Source: Phycisphaeraceae bacterium | GTDB taxonomy: Bacteria > Planctomycetota > Phycisphaerae > Phycisphaerales > Phycisphaeraceae | Assembly: GCA_020851735.1 (NCBI GenBank) | Contig: JADZCD010000006.1 | Coordinates: 1 to 64,000, forward strand | Reading direction: 5' to 3' | DNA: 64,000 nucleotides | Shown: one piece after another, positions 1-8,202 of the stretch | Layout: the number at the start of each line of letters is the position of its first letter | Position numbering within the stretch: the stretch's first letter is position 1 | Notes under the pieces: generated by a model | Databases searched by the model: none | Seen by the model: the letters and a program-made list of their open reading frames with translations, nothing else | What the model was told of the DNA's origin: nothing | Position numbers and translations under genes: made by a program

Positions 1-624
1 TACAGCTGACGGGGCAAGGGCCACCCGGAAATGGCCTATTGGGCTTGGCCCAGGCGACAGTGGCAGGTTCTCTCTGCCGTTCACTTCCGTGTAGACACAC
101 GAGCACCAATGTCAGAGGGAAGAAGAATCGGGGTCCGGGTTTCGGGGTCCGGGGGGAAGGCACACAGCACGCTTTGCGATGCTGTGTGGCACCCGAGCCG
201 GGGAGCCGATACGACGGAGCCGAAAAAATCGTCCCTCTATATAGGGGCGTCGTAGCGCTTTTGTGCGCACAAAGCGCACCATGGCGAGGCGTAAGATGAT
301 TGTGGGGCTTGGATTACGTTGCCAATTTTTTGCCAATCGACGGCGAGCAAAGTGTTCGGTTTTGTGCGCGCGGGGGCTGCGAAATTGAGGGCTGGGGCTC
401 TGGGGTGAATCGAGGAGGACCGCCTCGCGGACGAGGCGGCTCACTAAATGCGTGCCTGCTTGCCTCGGTTCTCATAGCCCCGCATGGAAATGCGGGGCCG
501 GTTCGATGTCTTCCGGGCGAAGCCCATGCATATTCGGGGGCCATACCTGGGTGCCTTGATTGCCTTGGGTTGTTTCCCTTCCGGGGGCCGGGGGCCGGGG
601 GCCGGGGTTGAAGATGATGTACAC
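1..624. other. Gene-free left edge with hairpins
   Basis: I see no convincing gene here. Open frames on both strands run straight through hairpins and GC-rich repeats and resemble no family. The stretch holds a hairpin at 161-194, a GGTCCGG/TTCGGGG repeat around 131-155, a palindrome at 421-438 (CGCCTCG arms) and another at 478-497 (CCCCGCAT arms). It looks like a spacer between convergent or tandem units and carries the same kinds of repeats found in other spacers of the window. Confidence 0.6.
161..194. repeat. Hairpin with CACACAGCA arms, copy 1
   Basis: CACACAGCA is followed by a 10-base loop and then TGCTGTGTG, ending in GCACCC. The same arms and the same GCACCC tail recur at 26741-26774 with a different loop. 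The conserved arms with a changing loop suggest a dispersed structured element and not a simple terminator. There is no T tract on either side. Confidence 0.6.
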
Positions 625-650
625 AAAAAAAGCCCCGCAAGGTGCGGGGC
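625..650 (-). terminator. Rho-independent terminator after the GH94 gene
   Basis: Read on the minus strand, this is a GCCCCGC stem with a short loop followed by seven T residues (the A run at 625-631). It lies about 60 bases downstream of the stop codon of the minus-strand GH94 phosphorylase gene. It is the clearest intrinsic terminator in the window. Confidence 0.8.
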
Positions 651-679
651 GGAGTGGAAGTTCTTAGTGTTCGCGAACC

Positions 680-703
680 AGCCCCACGTTTCCACGTGGG
701 GCT
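680..703 (-). terminator. Stem-loop directly after the GH94 stop codon
   Basis: Perfect 10-bp stem (AGCCCCACGT arms) with a 4-base loop, starting 8 bases past the stop at 711. There is no T tract, so it may act as an RNA 3'-end stabiliser ahead of the true terminator at 625-650. A related GGCCCCACCT hairpin lies at 16642-16663. Confidence 0.5.
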
Positions 704-710
704 TAATGAT

Positions 711-3071
711 TCAGACGCCGACTTTCACTTCGACCTTGTGCTTGGCACCGCTGGGGTCGAGGGGCAACAGGTTGCCGGCCACTTTCTGGCCGTCCATCAC
801 GACCTGGACGCCCTTGAGCGAGCGGTCGCGGGTGATGTTCACGTCGTACCAGCTGCCACGGAAGTAGCGGGTGACTTTCACGTTGTCCCACTTGGTCGGC
901 AGGCAGGGGTCGATCAAGAGGCCCTGGTGCGTGCGGCGGACGCCACACATGCGTTCGACCGTCTGGTGCAGGTACCACCCGGCTGACCCGGTGACCCACT
1001 GGCCTTCGATGCGTCCGGGCTTGATGTACTGCGGCCCGTAGTAGCTGTTGGGCAGAACGTAGGGCGTGGCGCCGGAGACGGAAGTCGGATTCACGCGGTT
1101 GCAGGGGTGGATGGTTTCGATCAGTTCCAGGGCGTGATCGGCAGCGCGAATCTTAAGCATGGCGGCGTAAACGAAGGCGTTGGCGTGGACGTACACCGCC
1201 GCGTTTTCGCCGGTGCCGGGGGGCATGCCGGTGATGCGCCCGATGGAGGGGTCCCAAGTGGTAAAGGCAGGCGCGAGAGTGAGGTAGCCGTAGGACACGC
1301 GCAATTCGTTTTCCAGGGCGGCAAGCACCTTGGGGGCGCGCTGGGGGGTGGCGACTTCGCCGATCAGGGCCCAGCTCTGGCTGTTGATAAAGCAGCGGCC
1401 TTCCTTGGCGGTGTGGGTGCCGAGGGGGGATTTATCGTCCTTAAAGCAGCGGACGTACCAGTCGCCGTCCCAGGCGACTTTGTTGATGCGCTTGGCCATT
1501 TCGGTGTGCCACTTGCGGGCGGTCTTGGCCTGGGCGGGCAGCCCGGTGCCTTCGTAAAGCTCGATGAGTTCCAAAAGGGCCCAGCAGAGAGCCTGCCCGA
1601 TCCAGACGCTTTCGCCCACGCCCTTCTCGCCGACCATCGAGAGCGAGTCGTTCCAGTCGCCTTGGTGAATTTTGGGAATGCCGTGCGGCCCGACGTCGGT
1701 GAAGGCTTTTTCGCAGCCCTTTAGGAGGTGTTCCCAGACGGGGCCAATGCCGCCGTCACGGTAGGGAAGCTGGCGGTGGACGTAGGCGGTGTCGCCGGAC
1801 TCTTTGACGTAGTCGTTGGCGGTGTAGCAGAGCCAGAGGGCGCTGTCGGCATAGCGCTTGGGGCTGAAGGGCGCCCACCCGCGGACGCAGAAGCCGTCGC
1901 GCATCTGCCAGGTCATGGCTTCGGAGAGGTTGCTCTTCACGCGGGCGTGATCCCAGTAGGCAGCCCCGTGAGTCTGCTGGATGATGTCGCGGTACCCGCG
2001 CCAGCCCCAGCGGCCCCACCCGGCGCCCAAGGCGACCTGCTGCTTGGTCCAGACGTTGATTAAGCGATTGAGGTTCTGGCTGGGGGTGTCGATGCGTGGG
2101 GAGACCAAGCGGCTGGCGGCGTCGGCGGTGACGCCTTCGATGATCTTGGCTGGGCCGTTGCCCTTTAAGTATTTTTCGATGTAACCGGCGGCTTCGTCCG
2201 GGTTGGCGACGATGCCGGCCAGGAGATTGAGCGTTTTGCTTTCACCGGGGGCGAGGGTGATTTTCTTATGGAAGCAGGAGGCCATCGGCTCGCGCGAGGC
2301 CTGGGCGTTGGGGCAGAGGCCCTCGGCCACGGCGACGGGGTTTTCCAGATTGCTGTATTGGCCCATGAAGGCGTTTTTGGAGCCGGACCAGGAATCGGGG
2401 GTGAAGTCGCCGGCCTGGAAGGCTTTGTAGCGGGGGTGAGGCAAGGCGGGCGCGTTGTTCTGGAAGAACAGGCCGTTGATGTCCTTACGAAATGCCGCCT
2501 GGCAAAAGTGGATGTACCCGTGCGTCGCAGCCCCGCGGAGGGAGACGCGGCCATAGGTAAAGGCGCTGATCTTGCGGGGGCGGTCGGATTCGTTTTTGAC
2601 GGTGACCTGCCAAAGCTCCACGGGGTCGGAACCCATGGGGACGGTGATGTAGAGCGAGCCGCGGATGCCGTCCTTGATGGAGGAGATCTCGGTGTAGCCC
2701 AAACCGACGCGGCACTTGAAATCGGTGGCGCCGGCCTTGGGGAAGGTGGAGACGGACCAGTAATCGCCGGTGTCGTCGTCGCGGAGGTAGACGTAGCGGT
2801 TGTCGTCGCGTTCGAACATGGCGGTCAGGTTCCAGAGGAACGTGACATAGCCTTCGCGGGTGTGGAGCTTGGACCAGCCGCGCCCGAGGTGATCGACGAC
2901 CGAAAGGTAGCGGTCGTTGAAGAGGTAGTTATCCCAGGGCAGGGGGGTGTGCGGCGTGGTGATGACGAATTCGTTGCGGGCGTCATCAAAGTGGCCGTAG
3001 TGGGTCCAGTCTTTGGCGGACTTGGAGCTTCCGGGGGCGGGGGCAGAGGCGGAGGTTTTGGTGGTAGTCAT
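711..3071 (-). CDS. GH94-family glycoside phosphorylase (cellobiose/chitobiose phosphorylase-like)
   Basis: A 786-residue protein, the normal length for GH94. These enzymes split beta-disaccharides with phosphate to give a sugar 1-phosphate. The N-terminal beta-sandwich carries NDRYLSVVD (52-60). The (alpha/alpha)6 barrel carries WGRWGWRGYRD (352-362) and the GDWNDSL motif (471-477), which holds the general-acid Asp of the family. GESVWIG and the later PNSYYGPQ stretch are also typical. I start at ATG 3071, because the longer frame to 3167 only translates the spacer repeat. There is no signal peptide, so it is probably cytoplasmic. Residues 10-16 (APAPGSS) come from a 12-bp repeat that also invades other genes here. 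The substrate cannot be told from sequence alone. A second, diverged GH94 lies at 5697-7994. Confidence 0.88.
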   Translation of the reverse strand: MTTTKTSASAPAPGSSKSAKDWTHYGHFDDARNEFVITTPHTPLPWDNYLFNDRYLSVVDHLGRGWSKLHTREGYVTFLWNLTAMFERDDNRYVYLRDDDTGDYWSVSTFPKAGATDFKCRVGLGYTEISSIKDGIRGSLYITVPMGSDPVELWQVTVKNESDRPRKISAFTYGRVSLRGAATHGYIHFCQAAFRKDINGLFFQNNAPALPHPRYKAFQAGDFTPDSWSGSKNAFMGQYSNLENPVAVAEGLCPNAQASREPMASCFHKKITLAPGESKTLNLLAGIVANPDEAAGYIEKYLKGNGPAKIIEGVTADAASRLVSPRIDTPSQNLNRLINVWTKQQVALGAGWGRWGWRGYRDIIQQTHGAAYWDHARVKSNLSEAMTWQMRDGFCVRGWAPFSPKRYADSALWLCYTANDYVKESGDTAYVHRQLPYRDGGIGPVWEHLLKGCEKAFTDVGPHGIPKIHQGDWNDSLSMVGEKGVGESVWIGQALCWALLELIELYEGTGLPAQAKTARKWHTEMAKRINKVAWDGDWYVRCFKDDKSPLGTHTAKEGRCFINSQSWALIGEVATPQRAPKVLAALENELRVSYGYLTLAPAFTTWDPSIGRITGMPPGTGENAAVYVHANAFVYAAMLKIRAADHALELIETIHPCNRVNPTSVSGATPYVLPNSYYGPQYIKPGRIEGQWVTGSAGWYLHQTVERMCGVRRTHQGLLIDPCLPTKWDNVKVTRYFRGSWYDVNITRDRSLKGVQVVMDGQKVAGNLLPLDPSGAKHKVEVKVGV
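3025..3050. repeat. 12-bp GC repeat inside the GH94 gene
   Basis: On the coding (minus) strand this reads GCCCCCGCCCCCGGAAG, encoding APAPGS near the N terminus. It matches the head of the repeat family found in clpP, flhG, fliO and fliK. It lies before the conserved fold begins, so it is probably tolerated as a flexible tail. Confidence 0.65.
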
Positions 3072-3087
3072 GGTTTTATTTGCATAA

Positions 3088-3200
3088 AGGGTAAGGGGTA
3101 CAGGGTACGGGGTACGGGGTGGGCAAGGCGGGTGACGATGCTTATTCCAGAGCCACAGGGCAGGCATTATTTGCCACCCTGTACCCCGTACCCTGTACCC
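3088..3200. repeat. Inverted pair of GGGTACG heptad arrays
   Basis: The left arm (3088-3123) is a run of 7-bp units of the form GGGTACG/GGGTACA. The right arm (3177-3200) is the reverse complement (CCCTGTA, CCCCGTA). About 50 bases separate them. The pair fills the spacer between the 164-residue protein gene and the GH94 gene, both on the minus strand, and could fold as a large hairpin in a shared transcript. Confidence 0.75.
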
Positions 3201-3207
3201 ACTTTCA

Positions 3208-3702
3208 TCAGGCCTGGGTCATGATGTAGTTGAGGTAATCGGCGGCGCTTTCCATGGGGATCTGGTAGTCCAGGTCGGCTTGGAGGGAAAGCGTGGCGGA
3301 TTTGGATTTGGGGGCGTCGACCTTCACGACGATGTCGACTTGCTTAAAGTCGGCGAAGGAGAGTTCCTCGATGACGAAGTCCTTGCCTTTTTCGAAGGCT
3401 TTGGCGTCGATGGTGATCTTCTTGGCCTTGCCGGCGGGGACGGGGCCCAGGTCCTTGCTGCCGACCTTGACGCGGCTGGCGGCGCTGGCTTTGACGGTCA
3501 ATTCGCAGGAACGGATGCGCCCGGTCTTGGGCAGAACGACGGGGACGCTGAAGACGGCAGGGCCCTGAAACGGGGCGGTGCCCAGATTGCCCTTGCCGAC
3601 CTGGCCTAAGAGGGTTGCGGGTCCGCCTTTGCCGGCCGCGACTTGCGTCTGGGGGCCAAGGGTAACGGTCATCTGCCGATCGGTCATGGTGGATTCGCTC
3701 AC
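3208..3702 (-). CDS. Unrecognised 164-residue protein upstream of a GH94 gene
   Basis: I do not recognise the family. The protein has no signal peptide and no membrane segment. It is rich in Val, Lys, Ala and short alternating patterns that suggest a beta-sandwich (SVPVVLP, IDIVVKVD-like stretches). The C terminus, near SAADYLNYIMTQA, looks helical. The start at 3702 gives MSESTMTDRQM; ATG 3687 is an alternative. It is followed on the same strand, 136 bases later, by the GH94 gene, so the two are probably co-transcribed. Codon usage matches the neighbours, which supports a real gene. A carbohydrate-related accessory role is only a guess from context. Confidence 0.65.
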   Translation of the reverse strand: MSESTMTDRQMTVTLGPQTQVAAGKGGPATLLGQVGKGNLGTAPFQGPAVFSVPVVLPKTGRIRSCELTVKASAASRVKVGSKDLGPVPAGKAKKITIDAKAFEKGKDFVIEELSFADFKQVDIVVKVDAPKSKSATLSLQADLDYQIPMESAADYLNYIMTQA

Positions 3703-4065
3703 GAGGGGACTCCGTAGGGGGGGCGTGTGAGGCGGAAGGGGGGTGGGGTATGGGGTCTAGGGTCGGGGGTATAGGGTAGGGCACTTCCGGGGGGAGGAAG
3801 CTAACTTTTTGGGGGGATAAATGCAAACTTTGCGGAAGTTTGGCGAGGTAGGCTGGGGAGGGGAATAGGACGGAGCGGACGGCCCAGGGATTTCTTCCCT
3901 GGGCTTTAATGCGGATAGCGTCGTACCCCCCGGCAGAGCCGGGGGCTGACATGAAAAGCCAAGGCGAGGCGCGGCTGGGGTGGAGGCTTGACCGGGGTGG
4001 CGGTTGGTTGCATAGTCTGGGCCTCGATCGCCTGTGTTTTGTCGTTTTAGGCAGTGAGGGTGCCG
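3703..4065. other. Divergent intergenic region with arrays and a hairpin
   Basis: This spacer separates the minus-strand GH94 unit from the plus-strand hydrolase, so promoters for both must lie here or close by. I cannot name clear -35/-10 boxes. It holds a degenerate heptad array of GGGGTAT-like units at 3738-3784 and a CCCCCGGC hairpin at 3925-3946, a variant of which recurs at 28111-28141. No gene is visible. Confidence 0.55.
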
Positions 4066-5670
4066 ATGCCAAGTCTATCCACGCCGCAGAACCACCCGGT
4101 GGAGTTCACGTTTACAGCCCAGAAGCCGGTGGAGGACCCGTTTAACCAGGTGGAGCTGAACGCTTTACTGATCGAGCCGGGGGGCAGGCAGAGGCGGGTG
4201 CCGGGGTTCTGGGCGGGGGGGCAGACGTGGAAGGTGCGGCTGAGCGGGCACGAGGTGGGGGAATATCGATTCCAGACGCTGGCCAGCGTGGCAGACGAGG
4301 GGCTGCATCACCAGGAGGGGAAGTTTCAGGTCACGGAGTACAAAGGTGAGAACCCGCTGTATCGGCACGGCCCGGTGCGGGTGAGCGCGAACAAAAGGTA
4401 CTTGGAACACGTGGACGGCAGCCCGTTTTTGTGGCTGGGGGACACGTGGTGGATGGGGTTGACCAAGCGGTTGCCGTGGCCGGGGGATTTTCAGTGGCTG
4501 GCCAGGCATCGGCGGGAACAGGGGTTCACGCTGATCCAGATTGTGGCGGGATTCTGTCCGGACATGGACGCATTCGACCCGCGTGGGGAAGGGGACGGAG
4601 GATTTGCGTGGGAGAAGGATTTTGCGCGGGTGAATCCGGCGTTTTTTGACGCGGTGGAGGGGCGGGTGCGGTGCCTGATTGACGAGGGGCTCTTGCCTTG
4701 CTGGGTGGCGTGCTGGGGGTATTACCTGCTGCGGATGGGCATGGCGCAGGTGAAGAAGCACTGGCGGTATATGATCGCGCGGTGGGGAGCGCTGCCGGGG
4801 GTCTGGTGTCTGGCGGGCGAGGGGGAGATGCCGTGGTACAACTCGACGACGTTTGAGCAGGATCGGCAACTGCAGCGGCACGGGTGGGCCGACGTGGCCA
4901 GCTATGTGAAGTCGATCGACGGGTACGAGCACCCGGTGACGATTCACCCCACGACGTCGTCGAAGGTGCAGATCGTGGACCCGAGCCTGTTGGACCTGGA
5001 CATGCTGCAGACCGGCCACGACGGCTGGCCGAACCTGCCGAACACAGCGCGGAGGGTGATTGAGTCGCGGGCGAACGATCCGCGCATGCCCACCGTCGTT
5101 TCGGAGGTGTGCTACGAGGGGATCATGGAATCCAGTCGGGACGACGCGCAGCGGTATGCGTACTGGTCGAGCATGTTGAGCGGCGCGGGGGGATTTACGT
5201 ATGGGGCCAACGGCATCTGGCAATTCAACAGGGCCAACGACCCGTACGGAGCGTCGCCGCACGGGATGACCTGGGGCGGATTGCCGTGGCGGGAAGCGGC
5301 GATGTTGCCGGGGGCGAAACAGCTCGGGCTGGCGAAAAAACTGCTGGGTCGCTACCCATGGCAGAAGTTTTCGCCGCGGACGGATTGGTTTTCACCGGTG
5401 TATACGCCCACGGAGCCGTATCTGGCTTTCGCGGCAGGGGTGCCGGGCGAGGTACGAATGCTGTACATGTCGGGGACGGGATTCTGGCGGCAGCCGTGGC
5501 TGGCCAAGCATCTGGAGTTGGACGTAAAGTATCGGGCGTTTTTCTTTGATCCGTGCACGGGAGAGGAAATCGCCATCGGGCTGGTGGAGACGGCGAGCGA
5601 TCAGTGGGCGGTGCCCGCCAAGCCGCCGCGGATTCACGATTGGGTGCTGGTACTGGAGAAGGCCAAGTAA
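4066..5670 (+). CDS. Putative glycoside hydrolase, DUF5060/DUF4038 (apiosidase-like, GH140-related)
   Basis: About 534 residues. The N-terminal 90 residues resemble the DUF5060 beta-sandwich (VEFTFTAQKP...GEYRF). Then comes a TIM-barrel of the DUF4038 type: SPFLWLGDTWWMGLTKR, FTLIQIVAGF, NPAFFDAVEGRV and GVWCLAGEGEMPWY, where the Glu residues are candidate catalytic acids. GH140-type enzymes release apiose or other side-chain sugars, but the substrate here is unknown. ATG 4066 is preferred because GAGGG sits 5 bases before it; GTG 4054 is an in-frame alternative. There is no signal peptide. The gene is followed 26 bases later by a GH94 gene, so they probably form an operon. Confidence 0.75.
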   Translation: MPSLSTPQNHPVEFTFTAQKPVEDPFNQVELNALLIEPGGRQRRVPGFWAGGQTWKVRLSGHEVGEYRFQTLASVADEGLHHQEGKFQVTEYKGENPLYRHGPVRVSANKRYLEHVDGSPFLWLGDTWWMGLTKRLPWPGDFQWLARHRREQGFTLIQIVAGFCPDMDAFDPRGEGDGGFAWEKDFARVNPAFFDAVEGRVRCLIDEGLLPCWVACWGYYLLRMGMAQVKKHWRYMIARWGALPGVWCLAGEGEMPWYNSTTFEQDRQLQRHGWADVASYVKSIDGYEHPVTIHPTTSSKVQIVDPSLLDLDMLQTGHDGWPNLPNTARRVIESRANDPRMPTVVSEVCYEGIMESSRDDAQRYAYWSSMLSGAGGFTYGANGIWQFNRANDPYGASPHGMTWGGLPWREAAMLPGAKQLGLAKKLLGRYPWQKFSPRTDWFSPVYTPTEPYLAFAAGVPGEVRMLYMSGTGFWRQPWLAKHLELDVKYRAFFFDPCTGEEIAIGLVETASDQWAVPAKPPRIHDWVLVLEKAK

Positions 5671-5696
5671 GACCGAATACAGGAAAGGTATTTTCG

Positions 5697-7994
5697 ATGA
5701 CGTATCGCTATGCGTTCACAGCCGATTCGCGCGAGTGCTGGCTGGATTCGCCGGAACCCAATCGCCCGTTTCACAACATGCTCTTTAACCGCAGCTATTT
5801 CACCATGATCGACCACACGGGCTGCGGGGCAGGGCGGTATCTAAAGGCCCACGCCAAGGGTTGGTATACGAGCAACATTATTAAGGGCGAGCGGATTCTC
5901 TACGTCCGCGATGACGAAAGCGGGCAGTTTTTTTCGGTCGGCTTCTGGCCGACGTACCGGAAGTTGCAGTCCTTCCGCTGCGGAGCGGGGCTGGGGTATC
6001 AGATCATCGAAAATCAGACGCTGGACTTGAAGGTGACCTGGCGGATCTTCGTGCCCGCGGGCGACGATCCGCTGGAAGTCTGGGACGTGCGGGTGGCGGA
6101 CGCATCGCGGCGACCCCGGAAGGTGAGCTTGTTTACGTACGGGGAGATGCACTGCGACGGGACGGATTCGTACACCGGGTCGCTGTCGCGGATCGCACGG
6201 TTTTATCCTCAGGTTAACGGGGTCATGGTGTGGCAGGGGTCGCAGACGTTTGAGGAGATTGATTTTCCGCTGCACAACGGGTTTATCACAGCGGATCGCC
6301 CCGCGGTGGGGGCGGACCCGAACATGCGCGTCTTTATCGGCCTGCGGCGGACGGTGATTAATCCGCTGGCAGTGGAAACGGGGCGATGCAACGGGCGGCA
6401 CGCGTCGATGCAGACCGCCACGATCAGCCTGCACGTGCCGATGCAAGTCCAGGCCGGCGGGCAGGAGGACACGCGCTTTCTGGTGGGGGCGTGCTTCGAC
6501 GAGCAGACGATTCGCCAGCGGCGGGAGAAATACCTGGGGGGGAACCTGGACGGCTGCGCGATTTTTGACGCCCTGGCGGCTGATCGGGCGGGGATGATGG
6601 CCAACATCCAGCTGCGCACGCCGGACGCTTCGATTGATCACATGATCAACGTCTGGGCGAAGCAGCAGATTCACTTTGGGGCGACGTGGTGCCGATGGGG
6701 ATGGTTCGGGTATCGGGACATCGTGCAGCAGACCCAGGGGGTGCTGACGCAGGACGCGGGGCTGGCGCGGGCGGCGCTCTTGAAATCGGCGGCCCATCAG
6801 TACAACGACGGTTTTGCCTTGCGCGGGTACAACCCGATCGACCCGATGCGCTACGCGGACAGCGCGCAGTGGATGATCTCGGCGGTGACGGAATACATCA
6901 AGGAAACGGGCGATCTGGCGATGGCCAGGGAAGTCGTGCCCTATTTTGATGGCGGGCAGGACAGCGTATACGGGCATCTGCTTAAGGCGATGGAACGGCT
7001 GCACACGGATCGGGGGGCGCATGGATTGTGTTTGATTTTCTTCGGCGACTGGAACGATTCGCTGACGGCGGCGGGGCGCAAGGGCAAGGGGGAAAGCGTG
7101 TGGCTGTCGATGGCGTTCTGCCGGGACGCGATATTGATGGCGGAACTGGCTGAACAGCTGGGAAAGGCGGAGGACGCCAAGCGGATGCGGGCCTGGCACG
7201 CGGAAATGGCGGAGAATTTGAACAAGCACGCGTGGGATGGGCAGTGGTATCTGTGCGCGCTGGACGATGACGGCAAGCCCATTGGATCGGCAGGCAATGA
7301 GGAAGGGAAGATCTTCCTGAACATGCAGAGCTGGGCGCAATTGGGGAAGGTGGCGGACGACGGGCGGTTTAACACGGCGTGGGCGGCGTGCCAAAAACAT
7401 CTGGATTCAGGCTGGGGACTGACGCTTAACTGGCCGACGTACACCAAGCCGCAGGCGAATATCGGCAGGTTGGCGTATCTGCGGCCGGGCATTTGCGAAA
7501 ACGGCAGCGTGTACACGCATGGCAATGCGTTCATGTTCCTGGCGCTGTTGGAGCGCGGGCAGGCGGACGAGGCGTGGGCGGTGTGGCAGGGCGTGCACCC
7601 GGGCAATCCCAAGCGCCCGGTGGCGAATCCGCCGTTGGTTTTTGTCAACGGGTACTTCGGCCCGGACAACGACATTGAAGTCGGACGGGCGGAGCACATG
7701 TGGGTGACCGGGTCGGCGGCGTGGATGTTCATGGCGGTGGTGGAATTCATGCTGGGGCTGCGAAGGACATACGCGGGGCTGGTGATTCGACCTTGCCTGC
7801 CGAGCAGTTGGGAAGGGGCGGCGATCACGCGTGTGTATCGGGGCTCGACGTATCGGGTGACGATGACTAAGCCCAAGGGGAAAGTGGGCGTGAAGGTCAA
7901 GGCGATCACGGTGGACGGCAAGGCGCATCCGGTGAATGAGCCGCTGCCGATGGACGGAAGGGAGCATGAGGTGAAGGTGGCGGTGGAGGGGTAG
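5697..7994 (+). CDS. Second GH94-family glycoside phosphorylase
   Basis: A 765-residue paralogue of the enzyme at 711-3071. It keeps the NRSYFTMIDH stretch (31-40), RWGWFGYRDIVQQTQG (333-348) and the acid-bearing FGDWNDSL (449-456), followed by KGKGESVWLS. ATG 5697 is the start: AGGAAAGG lies 8 bases upstream. The two paralogues differ widely in the loops lining the active site (for example around residues 180-240), so they probably act on different acceptors or chain lengths. It lacks a secretion signal. It follows the DUF4038 hydrolase closely, which fits a hydrolase releasing a disaccharide that is then phosphorolysed inside the cell. Confidence 0.88.
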   Translation: MTYRYAFTADSRECWLDSPEPNRPFHNMLFNRSYFTMIDHTGCGAGRYLKAHAKGWYTSNIIKGERILYVRDDESGQFFSVGFWPTYRKLQSFRCGAGLGYQIIENQTLDLKVTWRIFVPAGDDPLEVWDVRVADASRRPRKVSLFTYGEMHCDGTDSYTGSLSRIARFYPQVNGVMVWQGSQTFEEIDFPLHNGFITADRPAVGADPNMRVFIGLRRTVINPLAVETGRCNGRHASMQTATISLHVPMQVQAGGQEDTRFLVGACFDEQTIRQRREKYLGGNLDGCAIFDALAADRAGMMANIQLRTPDASIDHMINVWAKQQIHFGATWCRWGWFGYRDIVQQTQGVLTQDAGLARAALLKSAAHQYNDGFALRGYNPIDPMRYADSAQWMISAVTEYIKETGDLAMAREVVPYFDGGQDSVYGHLLKAMERLHTDRGAHGLCLIFFGDWNDSLTAAGRKGKGESVWLSMAFCRDAILMAELAEQLGKAEDAKRMRAWHAEMAENLNKHAWDGQWYLCALDDDGKPIGSAGNEEGKIFLNMQSWAQLGKVADDGRFNTAWAACQKHLDSGWGLTLNWPTYTKPQANIGRLAYLRPGICENGSVYTHGNAFMFLALLERGQADEAWAVWQGVHPGNPKRPVANPPLVFVNGYFGPDNDIEVGRAEHMWVTGSAAWMFMAVVEFMLGLRRTYAGLVIRPCLPSSWEGAAITRVYRGSTYRVTMTKPKGKVGVKVKAITVDGKAHPVNEPLPMDGREHEVKVAVEG

Positions 7995-8125
7995 GAGTTG
8001 GGAGTTGGGAGTTGGGAGTTAGGGGAAGGCAATACGCGGCGATCTTCCGGGGGCGATCTTCCGGGGGGCGATCGCCCGCAAAGCGTTGCATCCCTGACTC
8101 CTAAATCCCAATTCCTAACTCCTTG
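7994..8125. repeat. Inverted pair of GGGAGTT heptad arrays with a GATCTTCCGGGGGC core
   Basis: Left arm 7994-8024 has four units of GGGAGTT/GGGAGTTA. Right arm 8094-8125 is the degenerate reverse complement (AACTCC, AATTCC units). Between them lie two 14-bp units GATCTTCCGGGGGC and a GGCGATCGCC palindrome. The left arm starts at the stop codon of the GH94 gene, so it lies right at the 3' end of that message. Confidence 0.75.
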
Positions 8126-8202
8126 TTTCATCCTCAATCTTTACTTTTGGGGCTGGTCCGCTACCATCCGTCCCCCAGCGCCACGTAGACGGGAGAATTC
8201 TT

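Noticed and set aside
31-640. Several open frames of 75-127 codons on both strands at the left edge
   Set aside because: They run through hairpins and GC repeats, overlap each other, match no family and lack ribosome sites.
4165-5262. 365-codon open frame antisense to the DUF4038 gene
   Set aside because: Arg/Pro/His-rich composition typical of an antisense shadow in GC-rich DNA; no family resemblance.
5841-8137. Two long antisense open frames (519 and 398 codons) over the second GH94 gene
   Set aside because: Composition is biased, the true gene has clear GH94 motifs, and the frames run into the spacer array.
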